Of a DNA stretch of 43,913 bases, positions 32,714 to 39,542 are shown piece by piece. The position numbers and the translations under genes are program-made. Origin of the DNA: Pseudonocardia terrae (GTDB lineage: Bacteria > Actinomycetota > Actinomycetes > Mycobacteriales > Pseudonocardiaceae); assembly GCF_021343995.1 (NCBI RefSeq), contig NZ_JAJTTE010000055.1:1-43913 (forward strand), read 5' to 3'. The notes beneath the pieces are model-generated. The model did no database searches and was not told the origin of the DNA. It was given only the letters and a program-made list of their open reading frames with translations. Positions within the stretch are counted from its first letter, which is position 1; each line of letters begins with the position of its first letter.

Positions 32714-33069
32714 CGGGCCCCGCGCCGGGCGCGGAGCGTGACGCCGCCGACGAGCTCGCCCGCCGCGTGGCCGACCTGGTGGCCGCGCACCCCGCGGTCG
32801 TCCGGCTCGACGGCGGGATCTTCGGCGCCGTCGGCACGTACCTGCCGGGGCACCGGCTCGTCGGCGTGCGGGTCGACGAGCACGGCGGGCCCGTCGAGGT
32901 GGCCGTCGTGCTGTCCCTCGCGGTGCCGATCCCCGAGGTCGTCGCCCAGCTGCGCGCCCGGGTGGCGGCGGTGGCGGGCGGGCGTCCGGTGGACGTCACC
33001 GTCTCCGACGTCGTCACCGGGACCGGCCGGGCGGTCGGGCCGGACGCCGTGGTGGAGATCGGCCCGTGA
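32710..33069 (+). CDS. Small Asp23-operon protein (Asp23-like alpha/beta domain)
   Basis: A 119-residue protein that starts by GTGA overlap with the Asp23 gene. The sequence VDEHGGPVEVAVVLSLAVPIPEVVAQLRARVAAVAGGRPVDVTVSDV has the beta-alpha-beta pattern of the Asp23 fold (strand, amphipathic helix, strand), but the family N-terminus is replaced by AHPAVVRLDGGIFGAVGTYLPG. I take it as a diverged Asp23-like partner; the family name is uncertain. Confidence 0.7.
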   Translation: MTGPAPGAERDAADELARRVADLVAAHPAVVRLDGGIFGAVGTYLPGHRLVGVRVDEHGGPVEVAVVLSLAVPIPEVVAQLRARVAAVAGGRPVDVTVSDVVTGTGRAVGPDAVVEIGP

Positions 33070-33416
33070 CCGAGGGGTCGGTGCCGGAGCCGTGGACGCG
33101 GGAGGAGCGGGCGGCCTACCGCGCGTTCGTCCGCGACCACCACCCCGACCGCGGCGGCGACCCGGAGGCCTTCGTGGAGGGCCTCACCCGCCTCCGGGCG
33201 GCGCGGGCCGCCCGCCCCGGCGAGGCGCCCGACGACCGGCGCTACGACGCCCCGGTCGAGATCGTCCCCGACCTGCCGCTGGCGGTCCGGATCGTCGTCG
33301 CGGCGATCCGGACCGCCCGCCGCCGGGCCCGCACCCGCGTGGACCGGCCCTCTCCCGGCCCCGGCCGCCCCGGGCCGGGACACCCCGACCCAGATCCAGG
33401 AGTGGAACGAGAATGA
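33066..33416 (+). CDS. Short J-domain-like protein in the Asp23 operon
   Basis: A 116-residue protein with a compact J-domain-like N-terminus: WTREERAAYRAFVRDHHPDRGGDPEAFVEGLTRLRAAR, with the HPD tripeptide at residues 26-28 as in DnaJ (HPDxGG), flanked by short helices. The usual N-terminal helix I is shortened. The rest is a basic segment and a Pro/Gly-rich tail. HPD motifs stimulate Hsp70 ATPase, so it may recruit DnaK to the envelope-stress complex; this is inference. It begins by GTGA overlap and ends in ATGA overlap with the next gene. Confidence 0.7.
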   Translation: MTEGSVPEPWTREERAAYRAFVRDHHPDRGGDPEAFVEGLTRLRAARAARPGEAPDDRRYDAPVEIVPDLPLAVRIVVAAIRTARRRARTRVDRPSPGPGRPGPGHPDPDPGVERE

Positions 33417-33592
33417 ACGCCACCCAGACCGGCCTGCTGACCGGTCTCCTGCTCGGCCTGGCGGCCGCGTTCGGCGGGTTCGTCGCCTTCGTGATCGTGC
33501 TGGTCCTCGGCGCGATCGGGCTCGCGGTCGGCCGCTTCCTCGACGGCGAGCTCGACCTGTCCGGCGTCCTCGGCCGGGCCCGCGACAAGTGA
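33413..33592 (+). CDS. Small membrane protein (DUF2273-like) of the Asp23 operon
   Basis: A 59-residue protein, almost all hydrophobic: a helical hairpin of two segments (about residues 7-22 and 24-42), GLLTGLLLGLAAAFGGF and AFVIVLVLGAIGLAVG, then FLDGELDLSGVLGRARDK. This is the shape of DUF2273 proteins that accompany Asp23 and AmaP in other bacteria. It starts by ATGA overlap and its last bases overlap the next start (GTGA). Confidence 0.8.
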   Translation: MNATQTGLLTGLLLGLAAAFGGFVAFVIVLVLGAIGLAVGRFLDGELDLSGVLGRARDK

Positions 33593-34035
33593 GCGCCCCG
33601 GCCGCGCCCCGCCCGGCCCCGTTCCCGGTCCCGACCCCGGCGACCCGGGCCCCGGGCTCCGTCGCGCTGCCCGACTGGGCGCCCGACGCGGACGACCGCG
33701 GGGCTCTGGACATCGCGCCCGTCGTGCTCCGCAAGATCGTCGAGCACGCGACGGACCTGGTCCCGGGCACGCTGCACCGCGAGCGCCGGGTCGCCGGGCT
33801 CGAGGTCGGCGACTCCGGCCCCCGGGCGCGGATCAGCGCCACCGGCGACGCCGTCGACGTCCGGCTCGAGGTGACCTGCGTCTACCCCGCCCCCGTCCGC
33901 GAGACCGTCGCGGCGGTGCGGGCCATGGTCGCCGCCGAGCTGGAGCGGCTCGCCGGCTACCGGGTCCGCTCGCTCGCCGTCACCGTCTCGGGCCTGCGCC
34001 GGCCGACGGCTCCCGTCCAGCCCCGGATCCGATAG
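33589..34035 (+). CDS. Second Asp23/Gls24-like protein
   Basis: A 148-residue protein with a Pro-rich leader (residues 1-25) and an Asp23-type core: RGALDIAPVVLRKIVEHATDLVPGT, then RISATGDAVDVRLEVTCVYPAPVRETVAAVRAMVAAELERLAGYRVRSLAVTVSGL. The order strand-helix-strand and the terminal VTVSGL match the Asp23 fold. GTG at 33589 overlaps the previous stop. With the first gene this gives two clear and one probable Asp23-like proteins in the operon. Confidence 0.82.
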   Translation: MSAPAAPRPAPFPVPTPATRAPGSVALPDWAPDADDRGALDIAPVVLRKIVEHATDLVPGTLHRERRVAGLEVGDSGPRARISATGDAVDVRLEVTCVYPAPVRETVAAVRAMVAAELERLAGYRVRSLAVTVSGLRRPTAPVQPRIR

Positions 34036-34047
34036 AGGAGGTCTGCC

Positions 34048-34593
34048 GTGCGCGCGCTGCTCCGCACGCTGTCGCCGCTGCTGGGACTGGCCCTGGCCGC
34101 GGTCGGCGTGATCCTCGTGATCGAGGTCGTCACCGCCTGGGTCCGGCCCGCGTCGAGCGGGCTCGTGGTGCCCTGGCCGGCCTGGCAACTCGTGCTCTCC
34201 GAGCTGACCTGGTCGGACCGGCCGGTGAAGGTCGTGTCGATCTGTGTGGCCGTGGTCGGGCTGCTGCTCCTGCTGATCGCCCTGCTCGCCCGCCGGCACG
34301 ACGTCGCGCTCACCGCCCCGACCCCGGAGATGACCGTGGCGACCTCGCCGCAGGTGCTCGCCCGCCTGGTCGGACGCACGGTCCGGGCGTCCGACGACGT
34401 CGCGGCCGCCACCGTGAGCGCCTCCGCGCGCACGGTCGTCGTCCGGGCCGAGGGCTGGCCCGACCCCGACGGGAGCTTCCGCGGGCTGACCGACACCGTC
34501 CGCGGGCGGGTCTCGACCCTGCTCGACGAGCTGCCGCTCGCCCGGCGGCCGCGCATCTCCGTGTCCACCCGCGGCCGGAAGGAACCCCGATGA
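34048..34593 (+). CDS. DUF6286-like membrane protein of the Asp23 operon
   Basis: A 181-residue protein with two membrane helices (about residues 9-31 and 61-81) separated by a short loop rich in Trp and Pro, then a cytoplasmic alpha/beta domain (VARLVGRTVRASDDVAAATVSASARTVVVRAEGW, with RGRVSTLLDELPLARRPRISVSTRG) that resembles the Asp23/AmaP soluble domain. GTG at 34048 follows GAGGAGG by six nt, the only strong ribosome site inside the operon. Function unknown; family name from memory. Confidence 0.72.
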   Translation: MRALLRTLSPLLGLALAAVGVILVIEVVTAWVRPASSGLVVPWPAWQLVLSELTWSDRPVKVVSICVAVVGLLLLLIALLARRHDVALTAPTPEMTVATSPQVLARLVGRTVRASDDVAAATVSASARTVVVRAEGWPDPDGSFRGLTDTVRGRVSTLLDELPLARRPRISVSTRGRKEPR

Positions 34594-35246
34594 GCACGAC
34601 CGACGCTCCGGCCGACGGCTCGACCGTCGCCGCCCCTCCCCGGCGGGTCCTGCGCGGCTCCCGGAGGGCCGTGGCCCGATCCGCCCGCGTCGACCGGATC
34701 TGGCTCGGCCTGCTCGGGTTCGTGCTGCTGGCCGCGGGCACCCTGGCCGCCCTGCTCGGCTACGGCGTGTTCGGCGCCGGGCGCGCCGCCCGGCCGTTGC
34801 TGGACCCGCTGATCGTCGACGCCCTGCGCGCCCAGCAGCAGCTGTGGCGCTGGGTCGCGATCGCCGCGGGCGTCGTGCTCGTGGTGCTCGGGCTGTGGTG
34901 GGCCGTGCGGTCGCTGCGCCCGGAGCGCCGGCCCGACCTCCTGCTCGACGAGAGCGAGGACAGCACGCTGCTGGTCACGGCCGGGGCGGTCGCCGAGGCC
35001 GTCACGGACCGCACCGCAGCGCTGCCCGGCGTCGGCCGCGCGCGAGCGCGGATGGTCGGCTCGCCCGGCACCCCGGCACTGCGGCTCACCGTGTGGGTCA
35101 CCGACGACGCCGACGTCGCCGACGTGTGCCGCCGGCTGGAGACCGAGATCGTCGCCGAGGCCCGGCGGGCCCTCGGCCTCGCCCACCTGCCGGTCGCCGT
35201 GCGGCTGGAGCTCGACTCGGTCACGCGGGCTCCCCGCGTCGCGTGA
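34590..35246 (+). CDS. amaP: AmaP-like Asp23 membrane anchor
   Basis: A 218-residue protein with two membrane helices (about residues 39-65 and 86-108) followed by a soluble domain (LLVTAGAVAEAVTDRTAALPGVGRARARMVG, then VCRRLETEIVAEARRALGLAHLPVAVRLEL). This is the layout of AmaP, the membrane anchor of Asp23 in Staphylococcus. ATG at 34590 overlaps the preceding stop as ATGA, so it closes the seven-gene operon. The next gene begins after 21 bp with its own -10 box. Confidence 0.78.
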   Translation: MSTTDAPADGSTVAAPPRRVLRGSRRAVARSARVDRIWLGLLGFVLLAAGTLAALLGYGVFGAGRAARPLLDPLIVDALRAQQQLWRWVAIAAGVVLVVLGLWWAVRSLRPERRPDLLLDESEDSTLLVTAGAVAEAVTDRTAALPGVGRARARMVGSPGTPALRLTVWVTDDADVADVCRRLETEIVAEARRALGLAHLPVAVRLELDSVTRAPRVA

Positions 35247-35254
35247 CCTCTGGT

Positions 35255-35260
35255 TAGCCT
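35255..35260 (+). promoter_or_regulatory. -10 box for leaderless 3-hydroxybutyrate dehydrogenase gene
   Basis: TAGCCT ends seven nt before the ATG at 35268, in the short gap after the AmaP-like gene. There is no ribosome site. Confidence 0.5.
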
Positions 35261-35267
35261 CGACGGT

Positions 35268-36032
35268 ATGACGCCCAGCACCCCGCCCGTCCTGTCCGGC
35301 CGCACCGCCCTGGTCACGGGCGCGGCGAGCGGGATCGGCGCGGCGATGGCCCGCCGGCTCGCCGCCGACGGCGCCCGGGTCTACGCCGTCGACCTCTCGA
35401 CCGACGCGGTGAAGGCGCTGGCCGCCGAGGTCGACGGCATCGAGGCGCTGCCCTGCGACCTGACCGACCTCGACGCCGTCGACGCCCTTCCCGGGGACGT
35501 CGACGTGCTGGTCAACAACGCCGGACGCCAGCACGTCTCGCCGATCGAGGACTTCGACCCGGAGCTGTTCCACCAGATCCTCACGATCATGCTCGAGGCG
35601 CCGTTCCGGCTGGTCCGCCGCGTGCTCCCGCACATGTACGGGCGGGAGTGGGGCCGGATCGTCAACGTCTCCAGCGCGCACGGGCTGCGTGCCTCGCCGT
35701 ACAAGTCGGCCTACGTCGCGGCGAAGCACGGGCTGGAAGGGCTGTCCAAGGTCACCGCGCTGGAGGGCGCGGGGCACGGCGTGACCAGCAACTGCGTCAA
35801 CCCCGCCTACGTGCGCACCCCGCTGGTGGAGAAGCAGATCGCCGACCAGGCCCGCCACCACGGCCTCGACGAGGCGGAGGTCGTCGAGAAGATCATGCTG
35901 ACGCCCGTCGCGGTGAAACGGCTGATCGAGCCGGAGGAGGTCGCCGAGTTCGCGAGCGTGCTGTGGGGCCCCGCGTCGGCCTCCATCACCGGGGCCTCGC
36001 TGGTCCAGGACGGCGGCTGGACCGCCCACTAA
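35268..36032 (+). CDS. 3-hydroxybutyrate dehydrogenase (short-chain dehydrogenase)
   Basis: A 254-residue SDR enzyme: cofactor site TGAASGIG (residues 18-25), NNAG (83-86), catalytic Ser in VNVSS (about 135), and YVAAK (Tyr149, Lys153). The segment NNAGRQHVSPIEDF and the C-terminal GASLVQDGGWTAH are characteristic of D-3-hydroxybutyrate dehydrogenases, which interconvert 3-hydroxybutyrate and acetoacetate with NAD. It could serve PHB or ketone-body turnover; a PHA-synthase-like hydrolase lies 11 kb away but without clear link. Start ATG at 35268 is leaderless by its -10 box. Confidence 0.9.
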   Translation: MTPSTPPVLSGRTALVTGAASGIGAAMARRLAADGARVYAVDLSTDAVKALAAEVDGIEALPCDLTDLDAVDALPGDVDVLVNNAGRQHVSPIEDFDPELFHQILTIMLEAPFRLVRRVLPHMYGREWGRIVNVSSAHGLRASPYKSAYVAAKHGLEGLSKVTALEGAGHGVTSNCVNPAYVRTPLVEKQIADQARHHGLDEAEVVEKIMLTPVAVKRLIEPEEVAEFASVLWGPASASITGASLVQDGGWTAH

Positions 36033-36055
36033 CGACCGGTTCACCGGGGGACGGG

Positions 36056-36061
36056 CAGACT
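36056..36061 (+). promoter_or_regulatory. -10-like box for leaderless TAP-like lipoprotein gene
   Basis: CAGACT ends six nt before the GTG at 36068. Confidence 0.35.
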
Positions 36062-36067
36062 GGGAGC

Positions 36068-37648
36068 GTGGGGGCTCGTGCACGCGTCGTGATCGTCGCG
36101 CTCCTGGGCGTGCTCGTGCTGGCCGCCTGCTCGGTCGGGCCCTCGCAGCGCCCGCCGGTCGCGGTGCGCGGCGGGACCACCACGGGGGCGCCACCGACCA
36201 CCGCGGCCGAACCCGCGGACCCGAACGCACTGCCCGTACCGCAGGACCAGAACCCGCTGGTCGACTACGCGGACTGCACCGCGGACACGCTCGAGGCGGT
36301 GGCGGCCGCCGGGTTCCCGGCCCCGGCGGGGCGCGCGCTCTCGGCGAGCTGCGGCGAGCTCGCCGTCGCCACGGACCCGGCCCACCCCGGCGCGGGGGCG
36401 ACCCGGCTCGGGGTGCTCCGCGTCGGGGCCGCCGACGCCCCCCGCACCCGCCCGGCCCTGGTCGTGGTCGGGGACAGCGCCGGCGGCGGCTCGGCGCGGG
36501 CCGCCGGGCGCCTCGCCACCCTGGTCTCCGACTCGGTGCTGGCGCACTACCAGCTCGTCGGGCTCGACCGGCGCGGCACGGGCAGCGACCTCATCGACTG
36601 TGCCCCGCAGGAGGCCCGCGCGGCGATCACCGACACCCCGCCGGTCGGGGGCGACGCCGACCTCGGCCCGCTGCTCGAGCAGGCGCGGTCGGTGGTGCAG
36701 GACTGCTACCTGCTGCTCGACGCCTCGATCGGCTCCTACCGCAGCGCGTCCACCGCCGCCGACCTCGAGCAGCTGCGGACCGCCCTGCGGGTCGACCGGC
36801 TCGACGTCGTCGGGATCGGCGACGGGGCCAGCGCGGTCGCGGCCTGGGCGGCGGCGCACCCGCGCTCGGTCGGCCGGGTGGTGCTCGACTCCCCCGTCGA
36901 CCTGGTGTCCGACGAGCCGGAGCGCAGCGAGGCCCGGGCCGGGGCGGCCGAGGCCGCCTTCGACGCCTTCGCCGCGAGCTGTGTCGCCCGGGGCGGCTGC
37001 CCGCTCGGCGCGGACCCGCGCGCGGCGGTCACCGGCGTCGTCACCTCGCTGGGCGCGCGTCCGCTCGCCTCGGCCGACGGCGACCGGCTCACCGCAGGCG
37101 GCGCGCTCGCCGCCCTGCGCGCGGGGCTGGGCGAGCCCGCCCGCTGGCCGGCCCTGGCCTCCGGGCTGGCCGCGGCCGGCGCCGGCGACCCCAACGGCCT
37201 CATCGCCTTCCTCGCCCCCGTGCTCGGCGCCGGCGGCACGTTCGACGCCGAGCTGGCCACGGCGTGCAACGACACCACCCGCCGGCTCGCCCCGCCCGAG
37301 GTCGCGCAGCTGGCGGACCGGTGGTCGAAGCAGTACCCGCTGTTCGGGGCCGCCGCGGCGCAGCGGCTGCTGGCGTGCGGGCCGTGGCCCGCGTCGGCGG
37401 GCGCGCCGACCCTCACCGCACTGCCCGCCGACACCCCGCCCGTCCTCGTGCTGGGCACCGCGGCCGACCTGCGCGCCCCGCAGGACGGGTCGCGGCGGGT
37501 GGCGCAGCTGCTCGGTCGCAGCTCCTTCGTCGGCTGGCAGGGGGCCGGGCAGGGGGCCTACCCGCGCAACGCCTGCGTGACCGCCCTCGTGGAGCAGGTG
37601 CTCGTCGCGGGGTCGATCCCCCGCGACGGCACCGTCTGCCCCGCCTGA
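36068..37648 (+). CDS. TAP-like alpha/beta-hydrolase lipoprotein lacking catalytic Ser and His
   Basis: A 526-residue exported lipoprotein: signal peptide VVIVALLGVLVLAAC with lipobox Cys21, a Thr/Pro-rich linker, then a hydrolase fold of the tripeptidyl-aminopeptidase (SCO7095/TAP) type with LVGLDRRGTGSDLIDC and, at the C-terminus, a TAP-like domain. At the nucleophile elbow the family GxSxG appears as GIGDG (residues 249-253), so Ser is Gly251. The C-terminal GHGHTAY-type motif is GAGQGAYPRNACV, so the catalytic His is also missing; the Asp may remain in TAADLRAP. The fold is intact and Cys pairs are kept, so it is probably a non-enzymatic binding protein rather than a decayed gene. GTG at 36068 is the only start that keeps the signal peptide. 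Confidence 0.8.
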   Translation: MGARARVVIVALLGVLVLAACSVGPSQRPPVAVRGGTTTGAPPTTAAEPADPNALPVPQDQNPLVDYADCTADTLEAVAAAGFPAPAGRALSASCGELAVATDPAHPGAGATRLGVLRVGAADAPRTRPALVVVGDSAGGGSARAAGRLATLVSDSVLAHYQLVGLDRRGTGSDLIDCAPQEARAAITDTPPVGGDADLGPLLEQARSVVQDCYLLLDASIGSYRSASTAADLEQLRTALRVDRLDVVGIGDGASAVAAWAAAHPRSVGRVVLDSPVDLVSDEPERSEARAGAAEAAFDAFAASCVARGGCPLGADPRAAVTGVVTSLGARPLASADGDRLTAGGALAALRAGLGEPARWPALASGLAAAGAGDPNGLIAFLAPVLGAGGTFDAELATACNDTTRRLAPPEVAQLADRWSKQYPLFGAAAAQRLLACGPWPASAGAPTLTALPADTPPVLVLGTAADLRAPQDGSRRVAQLLGRSSFVGWQGAGQGAYPRNACVTALVEQVLVAGSIPRDGTVCPA

Positions 37649-37652
37649 AAAT

Positions 37653-37756
37653 CGCAGTAGGGAACCATAACGCGCTTTTCGAGGCACCCCGAACGCATTG
37701 CGGAACCATAATGCGCTCCGCACCGAGGTGATTGCGCATCATGGCTCCATAATGGG
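37653..37756. repeat. Palindromic repeat cluster 2 (three copies, 41-bp period)
   Basis: Palindromes at 37653-37674, 37694-37715 and 37735-37756, exactly 41 bp apart (22-bp palindrome plus 19-bp spacer). The first two share core GGAACC; the third has GGCTCC. The second has arms CGCATTGCGG and CCATAATGCG. The cluster fills the gap between the stop of the TAP-like lipoprotein gene and the stop of the convergent binding-protein gene, five bp from each. Read on the minus strand, the CGAAAAG before the first copy matches the spacer of cluster 1. Confidence 0.85.
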
Positions 37757-37761
37757 AGCGC

Positions 37762-38742
37762 TCAGGACGTATCGGCTCCGATGAAGCCCTTCTGGATCAT
37801 CCAGTCCCGGGCGACGATGCCCGGGTCCTCCCCGTCGACGTCGACCTTCTTGCCGAGCTCGATCATCTCCTGGTTGTTCAGCGCCATCGCGACGGGCTGC
37901 ATGACCTGCTCGATCTCGGGGTGCGCCTTGTAGGTGTCCTCGCGGAGCACGACGCAGATGTTGTACTGCGGGAAGAACTTCTTGTCGTCCTCCAGCACCG
38001 CGAGGTTCAGCCCGGCGATGCGGCCGTCCGTCGTGAAGATCTCGCCGAAGTTGCAGGTGCCGTTGGCGATGCCGGCGTAGATCGCGCCCGTGCCGAAGGT
38101 CTTGACCTCCTTGGGCGTGAACCCGTACGCCTTCTCCGCGCCCGGCAGGCCGTCCTGGCGGCTGGCGAACTCGGTCTCCACGCAGAACACGCCCTGGTCC
38201 GGGTTCTGCTTCAGGAAGGTCGTCATGTCCGAGTCGGTCTTCAGGTTGTGCTGCTCCGCATAGGCCTTCGTGGTGCCGAACGCGTAGGTGTTGTTCAGCT
38301 CCGAGTACGGCAGCCAGACGATGCCGTTCTCCTTGAGGTCCTCGTCGCGGACCGCCTCGTACTGGCCCCGTTCGTCCGGGATCGGGTCCGTGTGGCCGAG
38401 GTAGTTGATCCAGCCCGTACCCGTGTACTCCCAGGTCAGGTCGATGTCGCCGGTCTTGAGCGCGAGCCGGGAGTTCGACGAGCCCTGGATGTTGGTCAGG
38501 TCCTTGACGTCCGCACCCGCCGCCGAGAGTGCCAGCTCGGCCATGTAGCCGACCAGGATCTGCTCGGTGAAGTCCTTCGAGCCCACCGTGATCTTCACGC
38601 CCTCGAGCGCCGGCACGGGCTTGATCGACCCGGGCGTGACGGTGAACGGGACAGCGGTGTTCGTGGACAGCCCGCAGCCCGCCAGCAGGGCCGCCGAGGC
38701 GAGGGCCGCCACCGCCGCCCCGACGCGCCGGATCCGCCGCAT
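37762..38742 (-). CDS. Glycine betaine/choline-type ABC transporter substrate-binding lipoprotein (OpuCC/OsmF-like)
   Basis: A 326-residue lipoprotein: signal peptide with lipobox LLAGC (Cys23), then the OpuAC/ProX-type binding domain with ITVGSKDFTEQILVGYMAELAL, TGDIDLTWEYTGTGW and DGRIAGLNLAVLEDDKKFFPQYN. The aromatic residues of WEYTGTGW and nearby are the sort that cage quaternary ammonium ligands. Last of four genes in the importer operon; ATG at 38742 shares one base with the preceding stop. Ligand is inferred as betaine, choline or carnitine. Confidence 0.92.
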   Translation of the reverse strand: MRRIRRVGAAVAALASAALLAGCGLSTNTAVPFTVTPGSIKPVPALEGVKITVGSKDFTEQILVGYMAELALSAAGADVKDLTNIQGSSNSRLALKTGDIDLTWEYTGTGWINYLGHTDPIPDERGQYEAVRDEDLKENGIVWLPYSELNNTYAFGTTKAYAEQHNLKTDSDMTTFLKQNPDQGVFCVETEFASRQDGLPGAEKAYGFTPKEVKTFGTGAIYAGIANGTCNFGEIFTTDGRIAGLNLAVLEDDKKFFPQYNICVVLREDTYKAHPEIEQVMQPVAMALNNQEMIELGKKVDVDGEDPGIVARDWMIQKGFIGADTS

Positions 38743-39542
38743 CACTCGGCTCCCTTCGGGGCCAGCCAGCGCTCCGCGATGCCGCCGAGCCAGTCGACGA
38801 GCAGGGCGAGCCCGATCGCGAGGACCGCGCCCACGTACATCACGGAGTTGAGCTGCAGCTTGTAGCCGGTGTCGATCAGCTCGCCGAGCCCGCCGCCGTT
38901 GACGAAGAACGCCAGCGTGGCCGTGCCGACCGCCAGCACCAGGGCGGTCCGCAGGCCGGCGAGGATCAGCGGCACCGCGAGCGGCAGCTCGACGCGCATC
39001 AGCACGCCGCCCGCCGACATCCCGATCCCCCGCCCGGCGTCGATCAGCGAGCGGTCGACCTGCTGGATGCCGACCATGGTGTTCCGCAGCACCGGCAGCA
39101 GCGTGTAGAAGACCAGTGGGATCGCGACGGCCCACAGGCCCTCGATGCCCGACCAGAGGAAGAACAGGACGATCACGCCCAGGGCCGGCGCCGCCTGCCC
39201 GATGTTGGCGATCGCCAGGAACACCGGGGCGAGCCACTTCAGCGCGGGCCGGGTGAGCGCGATGCCCAGCGGCACCGCGATGGCCACCACCAGCAGGCTG
39301 ACCACGATCGTGATCACGATGTGCTGGCCGAGCAGGCTCATGATCGTGGGGAGGTTGAGCGTCTCGCGTTCGTTGGCATTGAGGTCGCTGGTCAGCGCCC
39401 AGATGACGACGGCCGCGACGATCACGACCACGGCGATCGGCTGGAAGAACAGCCGGAACCGCTCCGACCGCGAGGTGACGCTGGGCCTGCGCTCGACGGC
39501 GCTGGTCTTGCTGACGCCGGGGAGCTCGACGACGGCGGTCAT
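38742..39542 (-). CDS. Glycine betaine/choline-type ABC transporter permease
   Basis: A 266-residue permease with five to six membrane segments and the domain motif PALGVIVLFFLWSGIEGLWAVAIPLVFYTLLPVLRNTMVGI followed by the EAA-type coupling loop DAGRGIGMSAGGVLMRVELPLAVPLILAG. It is longer than its partner because of an N-terminal polar extension and an extra helix. ATG at 39542 overlaps the ATPase stop as ATGA. Confidence 0.92.
   Translation of the reverse strand: MTAVVELPGVSKTSAVERRPSVTSRSERFRLFFQPIAVVVIVAAVVIWALTSDLNANERETLNLPTIMSLLGQHIVITIVVSLLVVAIAVPLGIALTRPALKWLAPVFLAIANIGQAAPALGVIVLFFLWSGIEGLWAVAIPLVFYTLLPVLRNTMVGIQQVDRSLIDAGRGIGMSAGGVLMRVELPLAVPLILAGLRTALVLAVGTATLAFFVNGGGLGELIDTGYKLQLNSVMYVGAVLAIGLALLVDWLGGIAERWLAPKGAE

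Noticed and set aside
36473..36490. GDSAGG as lipase nucleophile of the TAP-like lipoprotein
   Set aside because: Its position in the sequence corresponds to the family's oxyanion (GGPG) region, not the nucleophile elbow; kept as a caution in the finding.
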